A DNA stretch of 64,000 bases from Flavobacterium sp. (GCF_004295795.1 NZ_SEBR01000009.1:62001-126000), one strand, 5' to 3'; counted from the first letter of the stretch, positions 26,079 through 36,160 are shown. Numbers and translations: made by a program. Notes: generated by a model from the letters alone, not told the origin.

Positions 26079-26106
26079 AAAAAAGCGGAAAGAGTTGTCC
26101 TTCCGC
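26079..26106 (-). terminator. Rho-independent terminator after the LacI-family gene
   Basis: GCGGAA (26085-26090) pairs with TTCCGC (26101-26106), extended by partly paired inner bases. On the minus strand it is followed by TTTTTTG. It lies about 90 bases past the regulator's stop. Confidence 0.65.
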
Positions 26107-26197
26107 CCTAAATAATGGTGCTGGTCTTTTATCGGACTTTGTTTTTCGGTCAAACTTCGGGTTTTTCCAAAAATCTGAAAATCCGCAAATCAAAAAG

Positions 26198-27235
26198 TTA
26201 GATCCTTTTAAATGCTCTCGTCGATTCGCGCTCGACCAAATGCGTCTCGACGACTTCGGTTTTATAGTGTTCTTCGGTTTCTTCTTCTTCGGATTCAAGG
26301 CGTTCGATGAGCATTTTCGCGGCTTTTCCGCCCATTTCGATTCCGTCCTGGCTCACGGTCGTGATGCTTGGGGACGAATATTTCGAGATGATTCCGTCAG
26401 TAAACCCGATAACCGAAATGTTGTTCGGAACGTCCAATCCGACCTTTTTGGCACCTTTTATCGCGGTCACGGCAAACAGTTCGTTTACGGCGAAAACCGC
26501 GTCGGGCTTGGTTTTGGAAATGAATTTCTCGATTGGTTCTGCACAATTGTCTATGTCCTCGATTCTCAGGATCAGATCTTCGTCCACATCGACATCATTT
26601 GTCCTTAGCGCTCTCAAATAGCCGTCAGTCCTCAGTTTTCCTACGCTCACATAGTCAACTGTCGTGATCAGCGCGATTTTCTGGAAGCCATTGTCGATCA
26701 GTCTTTGGGTGGAATCGTAGGCCGCGCGGCTGTCGTCGATGATGACTTTGTCGCACAAGATGTCGTTTGTGACGCGATCGAACATGACGACGGGCATTCC
26801 TTGGTTTATCACCTCTATAATATGGTGGAAATCGCCTTTCGATTGGGTTTCTTTCGAAAGCGACATGATGAAACCGTCGATCGATCCGTTGGCGAGCATT
26901 TCCATGTTGATGACTTCCTTGTCGAACGATTCGTCCGAAAGGCAAATGATGACGTTGTACCCGAATTCGTTGGCGACTTGCTCGATTCCACTGATCACAG
27001 TGGCAAAAAAGTGGTGGACGATTTCCGGAATTATGATCGCCAGGGTTTTGGTCTTTCGGTTTTTGAGGCTTAACGCGATGTTGTTTGGTTTGTAGTTATA
27101 GAGTTTCGCGAAAGCCTGGACTTTGAGGCGCGTGTCTTCGGAAATTTCGGGACTGTCGCGAAGCGATTTCGAGACCGTTGAAATGGACACATCCAGTTCT
27201 TTTGCGATTTGTTTAAGGGTGATCTTTCTTTTCAT
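26198..27235 (-). CDS. LacI-family transcriptional regulator of the maltose/starch locus
   Basis: Protein of 345 residues. The N-terminal LacI helix-turn-helix is TLKQIAKELDVSISTVSKSL (residues 6-25), followed by the hinge region NYKPNNIALSLKN. A periplasmic-binding-protein-like sensor domain follows, with TLAIIIPEIVHHFFATVISGIEQ and later ISVIGFTDGIISKYSSPSITTV. It would sense a sugar or derivative and bind operator DNA. The gene lies between the MFS-pgmB-malP arm and the susC arm, and each arm carries a near-identical 23-base site with a LacI-type core. Confidence 0.9.
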   Translation of the reverse strand: MKRKITLKQIAKELDVSISTVSKSLRDSPEISEDTRLKVQAFAKLYNYKPNNIALSLKNRKTKTLAIIIPEIVHHFFATVISGIEQVANEFGYNVIICLSDESFDKEVINMEMLANGSIDGFIMSLSKETQSKGDFHHIIEVINQGMPVVMFDRVTNDILCDKVIIDDSRAAYDSTQRLIDNGFQKIALITTVDYVSVGKLRTDGYLRALRTNDVDVDEDLILRIEDIDNCAEPIEKFISKTKPDAVFAVNELFAVTAIKGAKKVGLDVPNNISVIGFTDGIISKYSSPSITTVSQDGIEMGGKAAKMLIERLESEEEETEEHYKTEVVETHLVERESTRAFKRI

Positions 27236-27326
27236 GTTAAGAAATTAGAAATTTTAATTTTCGGAAATTGGGGTTGGTGTATTTGTAAAAATGGCAATAA
27301 GGCCTTGTCAATGCTGTCATTATGGG

Positions 27327-27354
27327 AAAGTTTTCAACACGAAAACGTTTGCGC
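27327..27354 (+). promoter_or_regulatory. LacI-type operator upstream of susC
   Basis: It reads AAAGTTTTCAACACG, then A, then AAACGTT, and continues TGCGC. The core ACGAAAACGTTTGCGC (27339-27354) is nearly palindromic and close to the PurR/LacI consensus ACGCAAACGTTTGCGT. The first 23 bases match the site at 25995-26017 except for one base. It lies 109 bases before the susC start. Confidence 0.65.
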
Positions 27355-27462
27355 GAACCTTTCTGGTAGGGTGTTACGAAATCGTATGAGATTTTACTTA
27401 ATTTTAACATTCGAAGTAGTGTACAAGCTAAACAAACAGATTTTTTAACTCAAACAAAATGT

Positions 27463-30411
27463 ATGAAAACAATTTACAAAAAGTTGTTCATTTTCCTACT
27501 GCTTTTACCTTTTGGGGTACTTGCCCAAAGCGTTAAGGGAACGGTGAAAGAAAAGGCCACTGGCCAGCCGTTGCCCGGAGTAAACGTAGTAGTTCAGGGA
27601 ACATCTAACGGTGTTTCTACCGATTTCGACGGTAATTATACCTTAAATAATGTAAAGAAAGGCGACAAAATCGTTTTTTCTTACATCGGATTTAAGGATT
27701 TGGTCGTCGATTACAACTCTCAAGCCGATATTTCCGTAAGTATGGAAGAAGATGCAAATCAACTTCAGGAAGTAGTGGTGCAAATCGGGTACGGTACTGT
27801 TAAGAAAAAGGACGCTTCGACCGCTGTTACGACCGTGACGGAAAAGGATTTCCAAAAAGGTCCTATCGTCGCTGCCGATCAGTTGATCCAAGGACGTGTG
27901 TCTGGTGTTCAGGTAACTACAGGCGGCGGTGCTCCGGGCGAAGGTTCGACAGTGCGCATCCGTAGCGGCTCGTCATTGAACGCCAATAACAATCCACTTT
28001 ATATCATCGATGGAGTAGCTATCGAAACTGGTGGAGGTGGAGCGATTGGAGGTCGTAACCCATTGGCTTCGATCAATCAAAACGATATCGCCAGCATGAC
28101 TATCCTTAAAGATGCGGCAGCTACCGCAATTTATGGGTCGAGAGCTTCCAATGGTGTCATTATCATCACGACCAAAAAAGGAAAGGCCGGAGATATGAAG
28201 GTTACTTACAACGGTAACTTTCAGGTGAGCCAAGTTTCTGAATATGTAAACGTGATGACAGCCAACCAATTTCGTTCGTTCGTGAACCAATACGGATCGG
28301 CTACCCAAATCGGTCTTTTGGGCAACGCTAACACAGATTGGCAAAAAGAAATTTACAGAACTGCAACTGGTACTGACCACAACGTGGCGGTTTCCGGTGG
28401 AACAGATTTGATCAATTATCGCGCCTCTGTCGGATACACTAACATGAACGGTATCTTGAGACAAGACAATTTCGAGCGTTCTACGATCGGTGTCGCAGTG
28501 ATCGGTAATTTCTTCGACAAACATTTGCGCGTTGAAGTAAACAACAAATCGACGGTCAACCACAATGATTACAGTAACAGAGATGCGATCGGTGCGGCTG
28601 TAAGTTTTGATCCTACCCAGTCTATCTACTCAGGAAACGACAACTTCGGTGGCTATTTCCAATGGCTGCAGGCGGGCGGAACTTTCGAACCTAACGCGAA
28701 CCGCAACCCGATTTCGATGTTGAAACAGAAGCACAACTTCGGAAACTTGTTCCGCAGTATCGGAAATGTTCAGGTCGACTACAAAATCCACGGTTTCGAG
28801 GAGTTGAAATTGGTCGCTAACGCCGGTTACGATTACGCAACAGGAAGAACTTACGGATCGACGGACGAAGATTATGTCGTTACCGGAGAGCAAGGTACAT
28901 ATTACGCAAACCGCGAGGAGAACAAGAACATTCTTATGGACTTGTATTTCAACTACAACAAGACATTCGAATCCATCAACACTAATCTTGACGTAACCGG
29001 AGGTTATACTTATCAGGATTTCAGATACAATCCGCAAAACTCATTTTTGGATGCCAACGACATCCTTCAATTCAGCGGAATTCCGACACGTTTGAACCTT
29101 CAATCGTTTTTTGGAAGAGCGCAATTTACGATTGCTGAGAAGTATACATTGTATGGGTCGATGAGAGCAGATGCTTCATCCCGCTTTACAGAAGACAACC
29201 GTTGGGGATATTTCCCATCTGCTTCTGCGGCTTGGCGCGTGAGCAACGAGAGTTTCCTCAAAGACAGCAAAGTTGTCAGCGATCTTAAACTTCGTGTCAG
29301 CTACGGTATTACAGGACAACAAGATACAGGTGAGCGTTATCCGTCTGTTCCGCTTTACACGACTTCATTTGGAGGAGCTTCTTATCAACTTGGCTACGAT
29401 GCGGCAGGTAACCCTGTTTTCGTAGACACTTATAGCCCGAAGGCTTACAACCCGAATCTTAAGTGGGAAGAAACCACTACGTTCAACGTTGGTGTAGACT
29501 TCGGATTGTTCAACAATCGCTTGACAGGTACGGTAGATGCTTACAGAAGAAAGACCAAAGATTTGATTCAGTATGCTCAAAACCCACAAGGTGTAAACTT
29601 TGCGAACTTTGCATTCTACAATATCGGAGATCTTGAAAACAAAGGTCTTGAAATCGCTTTGGACGTTTATCCGGTCCGCAATGACAAAGTGACATGGAGA
29701 GTTGGTGGTAACGTTACTTTCCAATCTACGGAAATCACGAGTTTGAGCAATTCACCGGTTCCGTCATTCGACGGGTACGATCAGACTGCCGTAGCAGGAG
29801 GTACAGGGACTTTTATCCAAAATAACCAAGTTGGATTTGCACCTTATTCATTCTATGTAATGGAACAGGCTTACGACACTAACGGTGCTCCTATCTACAA
29901 CCAATTCGTAGACCGTAATGGAGACGGAATCGTAAACGGAGACGACAGATATCGTTTCCACAAACCTGCCGCCGATGTATTCTACGGATTCAATACAGAC
30001 GTGACTATCGGTAATTGGTGGTTCTCTTCAAGCTTCCGCGGAAGTGTTGGAAATTATATCTATGACAACATCAACTCGCAACGCGGTAACCTTTCGGTCC
30101 TGCCAGGAAACGGATTGTACCTCGTAAACGCGATGCCACAAGCTGCTACAACCAATTTCCCACAACCACAGTACCAATCTGATTTCTACATCCAGGATGC
30201 GTCTTACTTGAAATGGGATAACGTGACGCTAGGCTATACTTTTAAAGATGTATTTGAAAAAGGAAGCACGATGCGCTTGACGGGCGCTGTCCAGAATGTC
30301 CTTATGATTACAGGATACAAAGGGATTGATCCTGAGGTTACCAACGGAGTAGACAACAATCTTTACCCACGCCCAAGAACTTACACATTGGGTCTGAACA
30401 TTAATTTCTAA
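27463..30411 (+). CDS. susC: SusC/RagA-type TonB-dependent outer-membrane transporter
   Basis: Protein of 982 residues. Signal peptide MKTIYKKLFIFLLLLPFGVLA, then a carboxypeptidase-like regulatory domain (SVKGTVKEKATGQPLPGVNV..., about 22-105), a plug domain with VQIGYGTVKKKD, VRIRSGSSLNANNNPLYIID and ASMTILKDAAATAIYGSRA, and a beta-barrel ending in LGLNINF with a terminal Phe. It imports malto-oligosaccharides across the outer membrane using TonB energy, in complex with SusD. Substrate is assigned from the neighbouring amylases. Codon use in susC-susE shifts to forms such as GGT, CGT and GCT, consistent with high expression. Confidence 0.95.
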   Translation: MKTIYKKLFIFLLLLPFGVLAQSVKGTVKEKATGQPLPGVNVVVQGTSNGVSTDFDGNYTLNNVKKGDKIVFSYIGFKDLVVDYNSQADISVSMEEDANQLQEVVVQIGYGTVKKKDASTAVTTVTEKDFQKGPIVAADQLIQGRVSGVQVTTGGGAPGEGSTVRIRSGSSLNANNNPLYIIDGVAIETGGGGAIGGRNPLASINQNDIASMTILKDAAATAIYGSRASNGVIIITTKKGKAGDMKVTYNGNFQVSQVSEYVNVMTANQFRSFVNQYGSATQIGLLGNANTDWQKEIYRTATGTDHNVAVSGGTDLINYRASVGYTNMNGILRQDNFERSTIGVAVIGNFFDKHLRVEVNNKSTVNHNDYSNRDAIGAAVSFDPTQSIYSGNDNFGGYFQWLQAGGTFEPNANRNPISMLKQKHNFGNLFRSIGNVQVDYKIHGFEELKLVANAGYDYATGRTYGSTDEDYVVTGEQGTYYANREENKNILMDLYFNYNKTFESINTNLDVTGGYTYQDFRYNPQNSFLDANDILQFSGIPTRLNLQSFFGRAQFTIAEKYTLYGSMRADASSRFTEDNRWGYFPSASAAWRVSNESFLKDSKVVSDLKLRVSYGITGQQDTGERYPSVPLYTTSFGGASYQLGYDAAGNPVFVDTYSPKAYNPNLKWEETTTFNVGVDFGLFNNRLTGTVDAYRRKTKDLIQYAQNPQGVNFANFAFYNIGDLENKGLEIALDVYPVRNDKVTWRVGGNVTFQSTEITSLSNSPVPSFDGYDQTAVAGGTGTFIQNNQVGFAPYSFYVMEQAYDTNGAPIYNQFVDRNGDGIVNGDDRYRFHKPAADVFYGFNTDVTIGNWWFSSSFRGSVGNYIYDNINSQRGNLSVLPGNGLYLVNAMPQAATTNFPQPQYQSDFYIQDASYLKWDNVTLGYTFKDVFEKGSTMRLTGAVQNVLMITGYKGIDPEVTNGVDNNLYPRPRTYTLGLNINF

Positions 30412-30420
30412 AAAAAAGTT

Positions 30421-32028
30421 ATGAAAAAAATTAGTATTAATCTGATGAGAGTAGGGGTTTTGGCCCTTTCCCTTTCATTGACTTCCTGTTTGGACGAGCT
30501 CGATCAGTCGAATCCGGCTACTAGCGACAGTCCATCGGTAGATCAGCTTTACAGCAATCCGGCGGCCTATAAGCAAACGCTTGCAAAATTGTATGCAGGA
30601 TTGGCTACAACAGGTCAGCAAGGACCTGCCGGAAGTCCTGATATTTCCGGAATCGACGAAGGTGCAAGCCAGTACATTCGCGGTTATTGGCTAATGCAAG
30701 AGCTGACCACGGACGAAGCGGTGATCGGATGGAACGATAACACCATCAAAGATTTCCACTACCAGACTTGGGGTGCGGCAGACGGTTTCATCAATGCGAC
30801 CTTCGCCCGTCTTGACTTCCAAATCAAGAACTGCAACGAGTTTTTGCGCCAAACTACAGATGAGAAAGTGGCTGCAAGAGGTGTTACCGACGCTACTTTG
30901 TTGGCAGACATCAAGACCTACAGAGCTGAAGCACGTTTCTTGAGAGCCTTGAGCTACTGGCATTTCCTCGATCTTTTCGGAGGTCGCGTAGGCTTGGTTA
31001 CCGAAGACGATCCAACTTCATACTTTCTTCCTGAGCAAGTTACCGCTCAAGTGATGTATGACTTCATCGACAGCGAATTGACCGCAATCGATTCAGATCT
31101 GAAAGCGCCGCGTTCAAACGAATATCCTCGTGCAGACCAAGCGGCAGCATGGATGTTGAAAGCGAAATTGTACATGAACGCCAAACAATACATTGGTGTC
31201 GAGAAGTACGTTGAAGCAATGCCTCTTTTGACCAACATCATTGGTGCAGGCTTTACTTTGGCTGCTAATTACCAAGACTTGTTCTTGGCAGACAACGACC
31301 ACAACGGTGCGCAGAACGAGACGATTTTCGCAGTGGCCTATGACGGTTTGAACACCAAAACTTATGGTGGAACGACTTTCTTGGTACACGCGCCAATCGG
31401 AGGATCGATGGTGCCTGCTGAATTTGGCGTGAATGGAGGCTGGGGCGGTGTCCGCACAACTTCGGCTTTTGTCAATAAATTCCCTAACGCTCTTACGGAC
31501 AACGATTCCCGTTCGAATTTCCATTCAGAAGGACAAACGCTTATCATCAATGATATTGCCAACTTCACAGACGGTTATGCAATTGAAAAATGGAGAAACG
31601 TAGACATTAGCGGAAACGCCGGATCTGATGCAGCGGGAGATTTTCCGGACACAGATTTCATCATGTTCCGTCTGGCGGATGCTTACTTGATGTATGCTGA
31701 ATGCGCAGTTCGCACAGGACAAGATGTTGCCGGAGGTGTAACTTATGTAAACAACGTTCGCGCACGTGCTTTCGGAAATGCTTCAGGAAGTGTTACAACA
31801 ATCGACCTTAACTTCCTTTTGGATGAAAGAGCGCGCGAATTGCATTGGGAATGTCACCGTCGTACAGATTTGATCCGTTTCGGAAAATTTACGGGAGGTT
31901 CTTATTTGTGGCCTTGGAAAGGAAATACGCCAAACGGTTCTCCGACGCCAAGTTTCCGCAAGATTTTCCCAATCCCGTCTAACGCGATCGGAGCTAACCC
32001 AACCCTTACTCAAAACCCAGGATATTAA
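30421..32028 (+). CDS. susD: SusD/RagB-type surface glycan-binding lipoprotein
   Basis: Protein of 535 residues, 9 bases after susC. The lipobox is LTSC at about 20-23, followed by LDELDQ, so it should be a surface lipoprotein. The helical SusD fold shows an early LYSNPAAYKQTLAKLYAG, the TPR-like AEARFLRALSYWHFLDLFG near 170, and the late FLLDERARELHWECHRRTDLIRFGKF, all typical of the family. It caps the SusC channel and binds the sugar. Maltodextrin is inferred from the locus. Confidence 0.95.
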   Translation: MKKISINLMRVGVLALSLSLTSCLDELDQSNPATSDSPSVDQLYSNPAAYKQTLAKLYAGLATTGQQGPAGSPDISGIDEGASQYIRGYWLMQELTTDEAVIGWNDNTIKDFHYQTWGAADGFINATFARLDFQIKNCNEFLRQTTDEKVAARGVTDATLLADIKTYRAEARFLRALSYWHFLDLFGGRVGLVTEDDPTSYFLPEQVTAQVMYDFIDSELTAIDSDLKAPRSNEYPRADQAAAWMLKAKLYMNAKQYIGVEKYVEAMPLLTNIIGAGFTLAANYQDLFLADNDHNGAQNETIFAVAYDGLNTKTYGGTTFLVHAPIGGSMVPAEFGVNGGWGGVRTTSAFVNKFPNALTDNDSRSNFHSEGQTLIINDIANFTDGYAIEKWRNVDISGNAGSDAAGDFPDTDFIMFRLADAYLMYAECAVRTGQDVAGGVTYVNNVRARAFGNASGSVTTIDLNFLLDERARELHWECHRRTDLIRFGKFTGGSYLWPWKGNTPNGSPTPSFRKIFPIPSNAIGANPTLTQNPGY

Positions 32029-32046
32029 TAAAATATAGCTAACAAG

Positions 32047-33126
32047 ATGAAAACAATTAAAAATATTTTCGTGGCCATGATTGCGGTTCTTGCCGTATCG
32101 TGCTCGCAAGACGACGTTGAAAACAGACCAGTTGTCACTCCACTCGATGCTCCGGTTCTGACAGCTCCGGAAGAAGGAAACAGCTACACACTTAGCCCTG
32201 AAAACATGGAGTTGCTGGCAGAGCGTTTCGTTTGGAGCGCAGCTAATTTCGGGGAAGGCGTCATTCCTAGCTACGATGTCCAGATCGACTTCGCAGGCAA
32301 TAATTTCGCATCTCCTCAAATCATAGGATCTACGAACGGATCCATGCAATTGGCCGCAACCACAAACGTGTTGAACACAGCACTTCTTAACTTGGGAGCG
32401 ACACCTTTCGAGAGCGCCAACTTCGAAGTTCGCGTAAGAGCTTACGTTGGTCAGCAGGAAATCGTGAGTAACGTAGTTGAGATGATCATTTCTCCATACA
32501 CGACAGAAGCTCCAAAAATGTACGTTGTTGGAAACTTCTTGGCCGCAAGCGGCTACGGAAGTGACTGGGATCCTGCTTCTGGCGTAATGATCGCGGCTCC
32601 GGCTTATGGAACAACAAACTTTGAAGGATTTGTCTACATGGCAAATGCTACTCCTGAGTTCAAGTTCCTTCCTACAAACACGTCTTTCGACGGAGATTAC
32701 GGAGATGACGGATCATTCGCGGGAACTCTTGTACAAACCGGAGAATCCAACATCACGGTTGCTGCTCCAGGTTACTACTACGTAAAGGCTGACACGAATG
32801 CATTGACTTACTCGGTACAGCCTACCTCATGGGCGGTTACAGGTTCTGCGACACCTGCAGGATGGCCTGACGCTGGAGCCGGTATCAACGACTACGATAT
32901 GACTTACGATCCGGCGTCTAAAAAATGGACGATTTCACTGGCTTTGACAGGCGGACAAAAAATCAAGTTCCGTGCAAACGACGATTGGGCTTTGAACTTT
33001 GGAGGAACAACAGATGGTTTGAGCTTCAACGGTCCGGACATCGACGTCGCTACCTCAGGAAACTACCTTATCACGCTAGACTTGAGCAATCCAAGAGCTT
33101 ACACTTACTCGCTTACTGCGAACTAA
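32047..33126 (+). CDS. susE: SusE-like outer-membrane starch-binding lipoprotein
   Basis: Protein of 359 residues, 18 bases after susD. The lipobox ends in VSC and is followed by SQDD, which fits a surface lipoprotein export signal. An N-terminal SusE domain (about 35-155) begins DAPVLTAPEEGNSYTL. Two carbohydrate-binding modules of the SusE/SusF kind follow: MYVVGNFLAASGYGSDWDP at about 159 and WAVTGSATPAGWPDAGAGIN at about 262. It should help hold starch at the cell surface. A strong terminator follows. Confidence 0.9.
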   Translation: MKTIKNIFVAMIAVLAVSCSQDDVENRPVVTPLDAPVLTAPEEGNSYTLSPENMELLAERFVWSAANFGEGVIPSYDVQIDFAGNNFASPQIIGSTNGSMQLAATTNVLNTALLNLGATPFESANFEVRVRAYVGQQEIVSNVVEMIISPYTTEAPKMYVVGNFLAASGYGSDWDPASGVMIAAPAYGTTNFEGFVYMANATPEFKFLPTNTSFDGDYGDDGSFAGTLVQTGESNITVAAPGYYYVKADTNALTYSVQPTSWAVTGSATPAGWPDAGAGINDYDMTYDPASKKWTISLALTGGQKIKFRANDDWALNFGGTTDGLSFNGPDIDVATSGNYLITLDLSNPRAYTYSLTAN

Positions 33127-33141
33127 TTTTTAAAGTTTAAC

Positions 33142-33172
33142 AAAAAGGGCTCTTTAACCGGAGCCCTTTTTT
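33142..33172 (+). terminator. Rho-independent terminator after susE
   Basis: AAAAAGGGCTC (33142-33152) pairs with GAGCCC and a T-run (33161-33172). It ends only 12 bases before the next start codon, so it may limit how much of the susCDE transcript reaches the amylase gene. Confidence 0.8.
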
Positions 33173-33184
33173 CACTTTTCAGAC

Positions 33185-36040
33185 ATGAAGAAAATCTATT
33201 ATTTACTTATCTGGGCGATGGGATTGATGACGAGTACGGCGTTTTCCCAGGTAACAACAACTCCATCTCCGCCAGAAGCCAATGGGCCGGTCACGATCTT
33301 TTTCGACAAGGCAGGCACAGGATTGGCAACTTACACGGGAACCATTTACGCCCACACCGGACTTACGGTAAACAGCGCGACATGGCAAAACGTGATAGGA
33401 AGTTGGGGCAACAATACCACGCAACCCGCTTTGACATTAGTGTCGGGCACGACCTACAAATTGGAGATTACGCCAAACCTGTACCAATATTACGGGGCGA
33501 GCACATCCAGTTCCATTTCTCAAATTTCGGTAGTTTTCAGATCGGCCACCGGCGCGCAACAAACTTCCGATTTCTTTATTCCCGTCGGAGCATTCCAGGC
33601 AACCCTGACCGCTCCGGTCTTGAACAGCACCACGATCGTGAACTCGGGCGGAAGCCTTGCAATCGCGGCGAACAATACAAACGGTACGGCCACTTATACT
33701 TTGTTGGCGAACGGAACAAGTATCAACACGGCTACAACCGCGAATTATTCCTATACCGATACGAACATTACGTCGAACAAAAACTACGAATTGCAAATCA
33801 CGCAAGGCGGAACAACACACACGCGCAGATTTTCTGCGGTGGTGAATCCCGGAACAGTTACCGCTTCGGTTCCCGCGGGCATGGTTGACGGAATCAATTA
33901 CAACGCATCCGATGCCACAAAAGCCACTTTGGTACTCACGGCTCCGGGCAAAGATTTCGTTTACGTAGCAGGAAGTTTCAACCAGTGGAATCCGACATCG
34001 GCTTATGCCATGAAAAAAGACGGTTCCACCGGAAAATTCTGGCTGGAGCTTTCGAATTTGGCCCCGGGTCAATATGCTTACTATCAATATTGGGTTGTGG
34101 ATGCCACGCCAACGACGAACTCTCCGGCATTCGTGAAAACGGCCGATCCTTATTCGACATTGGTTGTAAATTCTTACGACGATCCTTACATTCCGGCGGC
34201 GAATTATCCGAACATGCCGGTTTTTCCGACAGGACAAGATCGCGACGTCACGGTTTTGCAAACGGGACAAACGCCTTACAACTGGCAAGTCACCAATTTC
34301 ACCAAGCCTAAAAAAGAAGATTTGGTGATCTATGAAGTCCTGATCCGCGATTTCGACGCAAACCGCAGCTACCAGAATCTCATCGACAGAATCCAGTATT
34401 TCAAGAACCTGAACATCAACGCGATCGAGCTTATGCCGGTCATGGAATTCGAAGGGAACGAAAGTTGGGGTTACAACACGTCCTTCCACATGGCGCTTGA
34501 CAAATTCTACGGATCGGCTGCGAAGCTCAAAGAATTCGTAGACGTCGCGCACCAAAACGGAATCGCGGTAATCCTCGACGTCGCGTTGAACCACGCCTTC
34601 GGAAGAAACCCGATGGTTCGTATGTGGATGAAAGATCCGGACGGAGACGGCTGGGGCGATCCCGCTGCCGACAACCCATATTTCAACGAAGTGGCGAGAC
34701 ATTCTTACAGTGTAGGAAGTGACTTCAACCACGCATCGGCCTTGACCAAAGAATACGTGAAACGCGTCCAGAAGCAATGGATCCAGGAATTCCACATCGA
34801 CGGTTTCCGTTGGGATTTGACAAAAGGATTCACGCAAAACTGTACGGCAGCTGACGAAAGTTGCACAAACGCCTACCAAGCTGACCGCGTTGCCATCCTA
34901 AAAGATTACGTCGACTATTCCTGGAGTCTCGATCCTACGCACTACGCGATTTTCGAGCACTTGGGAAGCGATTCCGAAGAACAGCAATGGGCAAATTACC
35001 GCCTGACCGAATCGCCTGCAAAAGGTGTGATGATGTGGGGCGAAATGTACTATCAGTACAGCCAGCTGATGAAAGGTTTCCCAACAGACGGTGACATTAC
35101 CAGAGTCGGTCACGCTGCTCACGGATTCACGGGCAAACGCCTTATCGGATATCCGGAAAGCCACGACAAAGAGCGCATGATCTACGGAGCGATGACTTAC
35201 GGAAACGGCGCAGGATCGAATCCGCCGCTTGGCAATTTGAACAATTCCCTAGGAAGAATGTCTTCGATTGGAGCGACCTCGCTTTTGGTTCCGGGTCCGA
35301 AAATGATCTGGCATTTCGCCGAATTGGGCTACGACGACTCGATTTACCTTTGCGGAAACGGAACGGTAAACGACGAATCTGCAACAATTGTAGGCGACTG
35401 TAAACTCGATACGAAAGTCCAGGAACAATGGACAAACAACTGGCTCGGAATAACCGAACGCGCGGCAATCTACAACAATTACAAGAAAATGATCGGACTC
35501 AAGATCCAGGAGCCGGTTTTCGAAGGTAATTACGCCATCAGCACTGACGGAAACAACATCCGCCAAAGAATCTACATTTACGACGACGCTTTGCCAACGA
35601 CAGAGTTGAAGAACGTCGTGGTTTTGGCCAACTTTTCGGTAGCGGCACAAAACGTGAACCCTAGTTTTCCATACACGGGAACTTGGTATAACTTGATGGA
35701 CAATACGTCGATTTCGGTGACGAACGCAACTGCCACGATCTCGATTCCGGCCGGACAATTCCGCGTTTACGGAAACAAAAACGTGACTTTGGCCACAGAC
35801 GAGTTCGACACCTTGAAAGATGTGGTGCTTTTCCCGAATCCGGCAAACGACGCTTTCGGAATCACCGCTGACGCAGAATTGGTGCAGATCTATTCGGTCA
35901 CAGGCCAATTGGTCAAAACGTTCCAACGTCAGGCAATGGGTTACCTTTACTCGGTAAATGATTTGAACAGAGGAATTTATCTGGTAAAAATTACCGATTC
36001 CAACAAAAGGGAGAAGACCATGAAACTGGTCAAACAATAA
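33185..36040 (+). CDS. T9SS-secreted GH13 alpha-amylase
   Basis: Protein of 951 residues with a signal peptide (MKKIYYLLIWAMGLMTSTAFS). N-terminal beta-sandwich modules precede an isoamylase-type N domain (DFVYVAGSFNQWNPTSAYAM, about 258-277). The GH13 barrel runs from about 378; catalytic residues are the nucleophile Asp near 544 (GFRWDLTKG), Glu near 591 (IFEHLG) and Asp near 661 (ESHDKERM). The C-terminus is a T9SS type A domain: LFPNPANDAFGITADAE to REKTMKLVKQ. It should act outside the cell or on its surface, cutting starch for SusC/SusD uptake. It lies downstream of susE but behind a terminator. Confidence 0.93.
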   Translation: MKKIYYLLIWAMGLMTSTAFSQVTTTPSPPEANGPVTIFFDKAGTGLATYTGTIYAHTGLTVNSATWQNVIGSWGNNTTQPALTLVSGTTYKLEITPNLYQYYGASTSSSISQISVVFRSATGAQQTSDFFIPVGAFQATLTAPVLNSTTIVNSGGSLAIAANNTNGTATYTLLANGTSINTATTANYSYTDTNITSNKNYELQITQGGTTHTRRFSAVVNPGTVTASVPAGMVDGINYNASDATKATLVLTAPGKDFVYVAGSFNQWNPTSAYAMKKDGSTGKFWLELSNLAPGQYAYYQYWVVDATPTTNSPAFVKTADPYSTLVVNSYDDPYIPAANYPNMPVFPTGQDRDVTVLQTGQTPYNWQVTNFTKPKKEDLVIYEVLIRDFDANRSYQNLIDRIQYFKNLNINAIELMPVMEFEGNESWGYNTSFHMALDKFYGSAAKLKEFVDVAHQNGIAVILDVALNHAFGRNPMVRMWMKDPDGDGWGDPAADNPYFNEVARHSYSVGSDFNHASALTKEYVKRVQKQWIQEFHIDGFRWDLTKGFTQNCTAADESCTNAYQADRVAILKDYVDYSWSLDPTHYAIFEHLGSDSEEQQWANYRLTESPAKGVMMWGEMYYQYSQLMKGFPTDGDITRVGHAAHGFTGKRLIGYPESHDKERMIYGAMTYGNGAGSNPPLGNLNNSLGRMSSIGATSLLVPGPKMIWHFAELGYDDSIYLCGNGTVNDESATIVGDCKLDTKVQEQWTNNWLGITERAAIYNNYKKMIGLKIQEPVFEGNYAISTDGNNIRQRIYIYDDALPTTELKNVVVLANFSVAAQNVNPSFPYTGTWYNLMDNTSISVTNATATISIPAGQFRVYGNKNVTLATDEFDTLKDVVLFPNPANDAFGITADAELVQIYSVTGQLVKTFQRQAMGYLYSVNDLNRGIYLVKITDSNKREKTMKLVKQ

Positions 36041-36070
36041 ATAATTTCGAGTTAGTTTTAAGTTAAGTTC

Positions 36071-36097
36071 AAGGCCTTTCTTCGCGAGAGGCCTTTT
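36071..36097 (+). terminator. Rho-independent terminator after the amylase gene
   Basis: AAGGCCTTTC pairs with GAGAGGCCTT around a TTCGC loop, followed by a run of T. Confidence 0.75.
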
Positions 36098-36160
36098 TTT
36101 ATTTCTTAAAGCTAACCAAAAGCCGAAACGATTTTTTTAACATTTGGCTATATTTGGTCT

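Noticed and set aside
33437..34879. 480-residue antisense frame opposite the secreted amylase
   Set aside because: The sense frame has all GH13 catalytic motifs; the antisense product is Arg/Val/Ile-rich with no domain and arises from third-position base bias.
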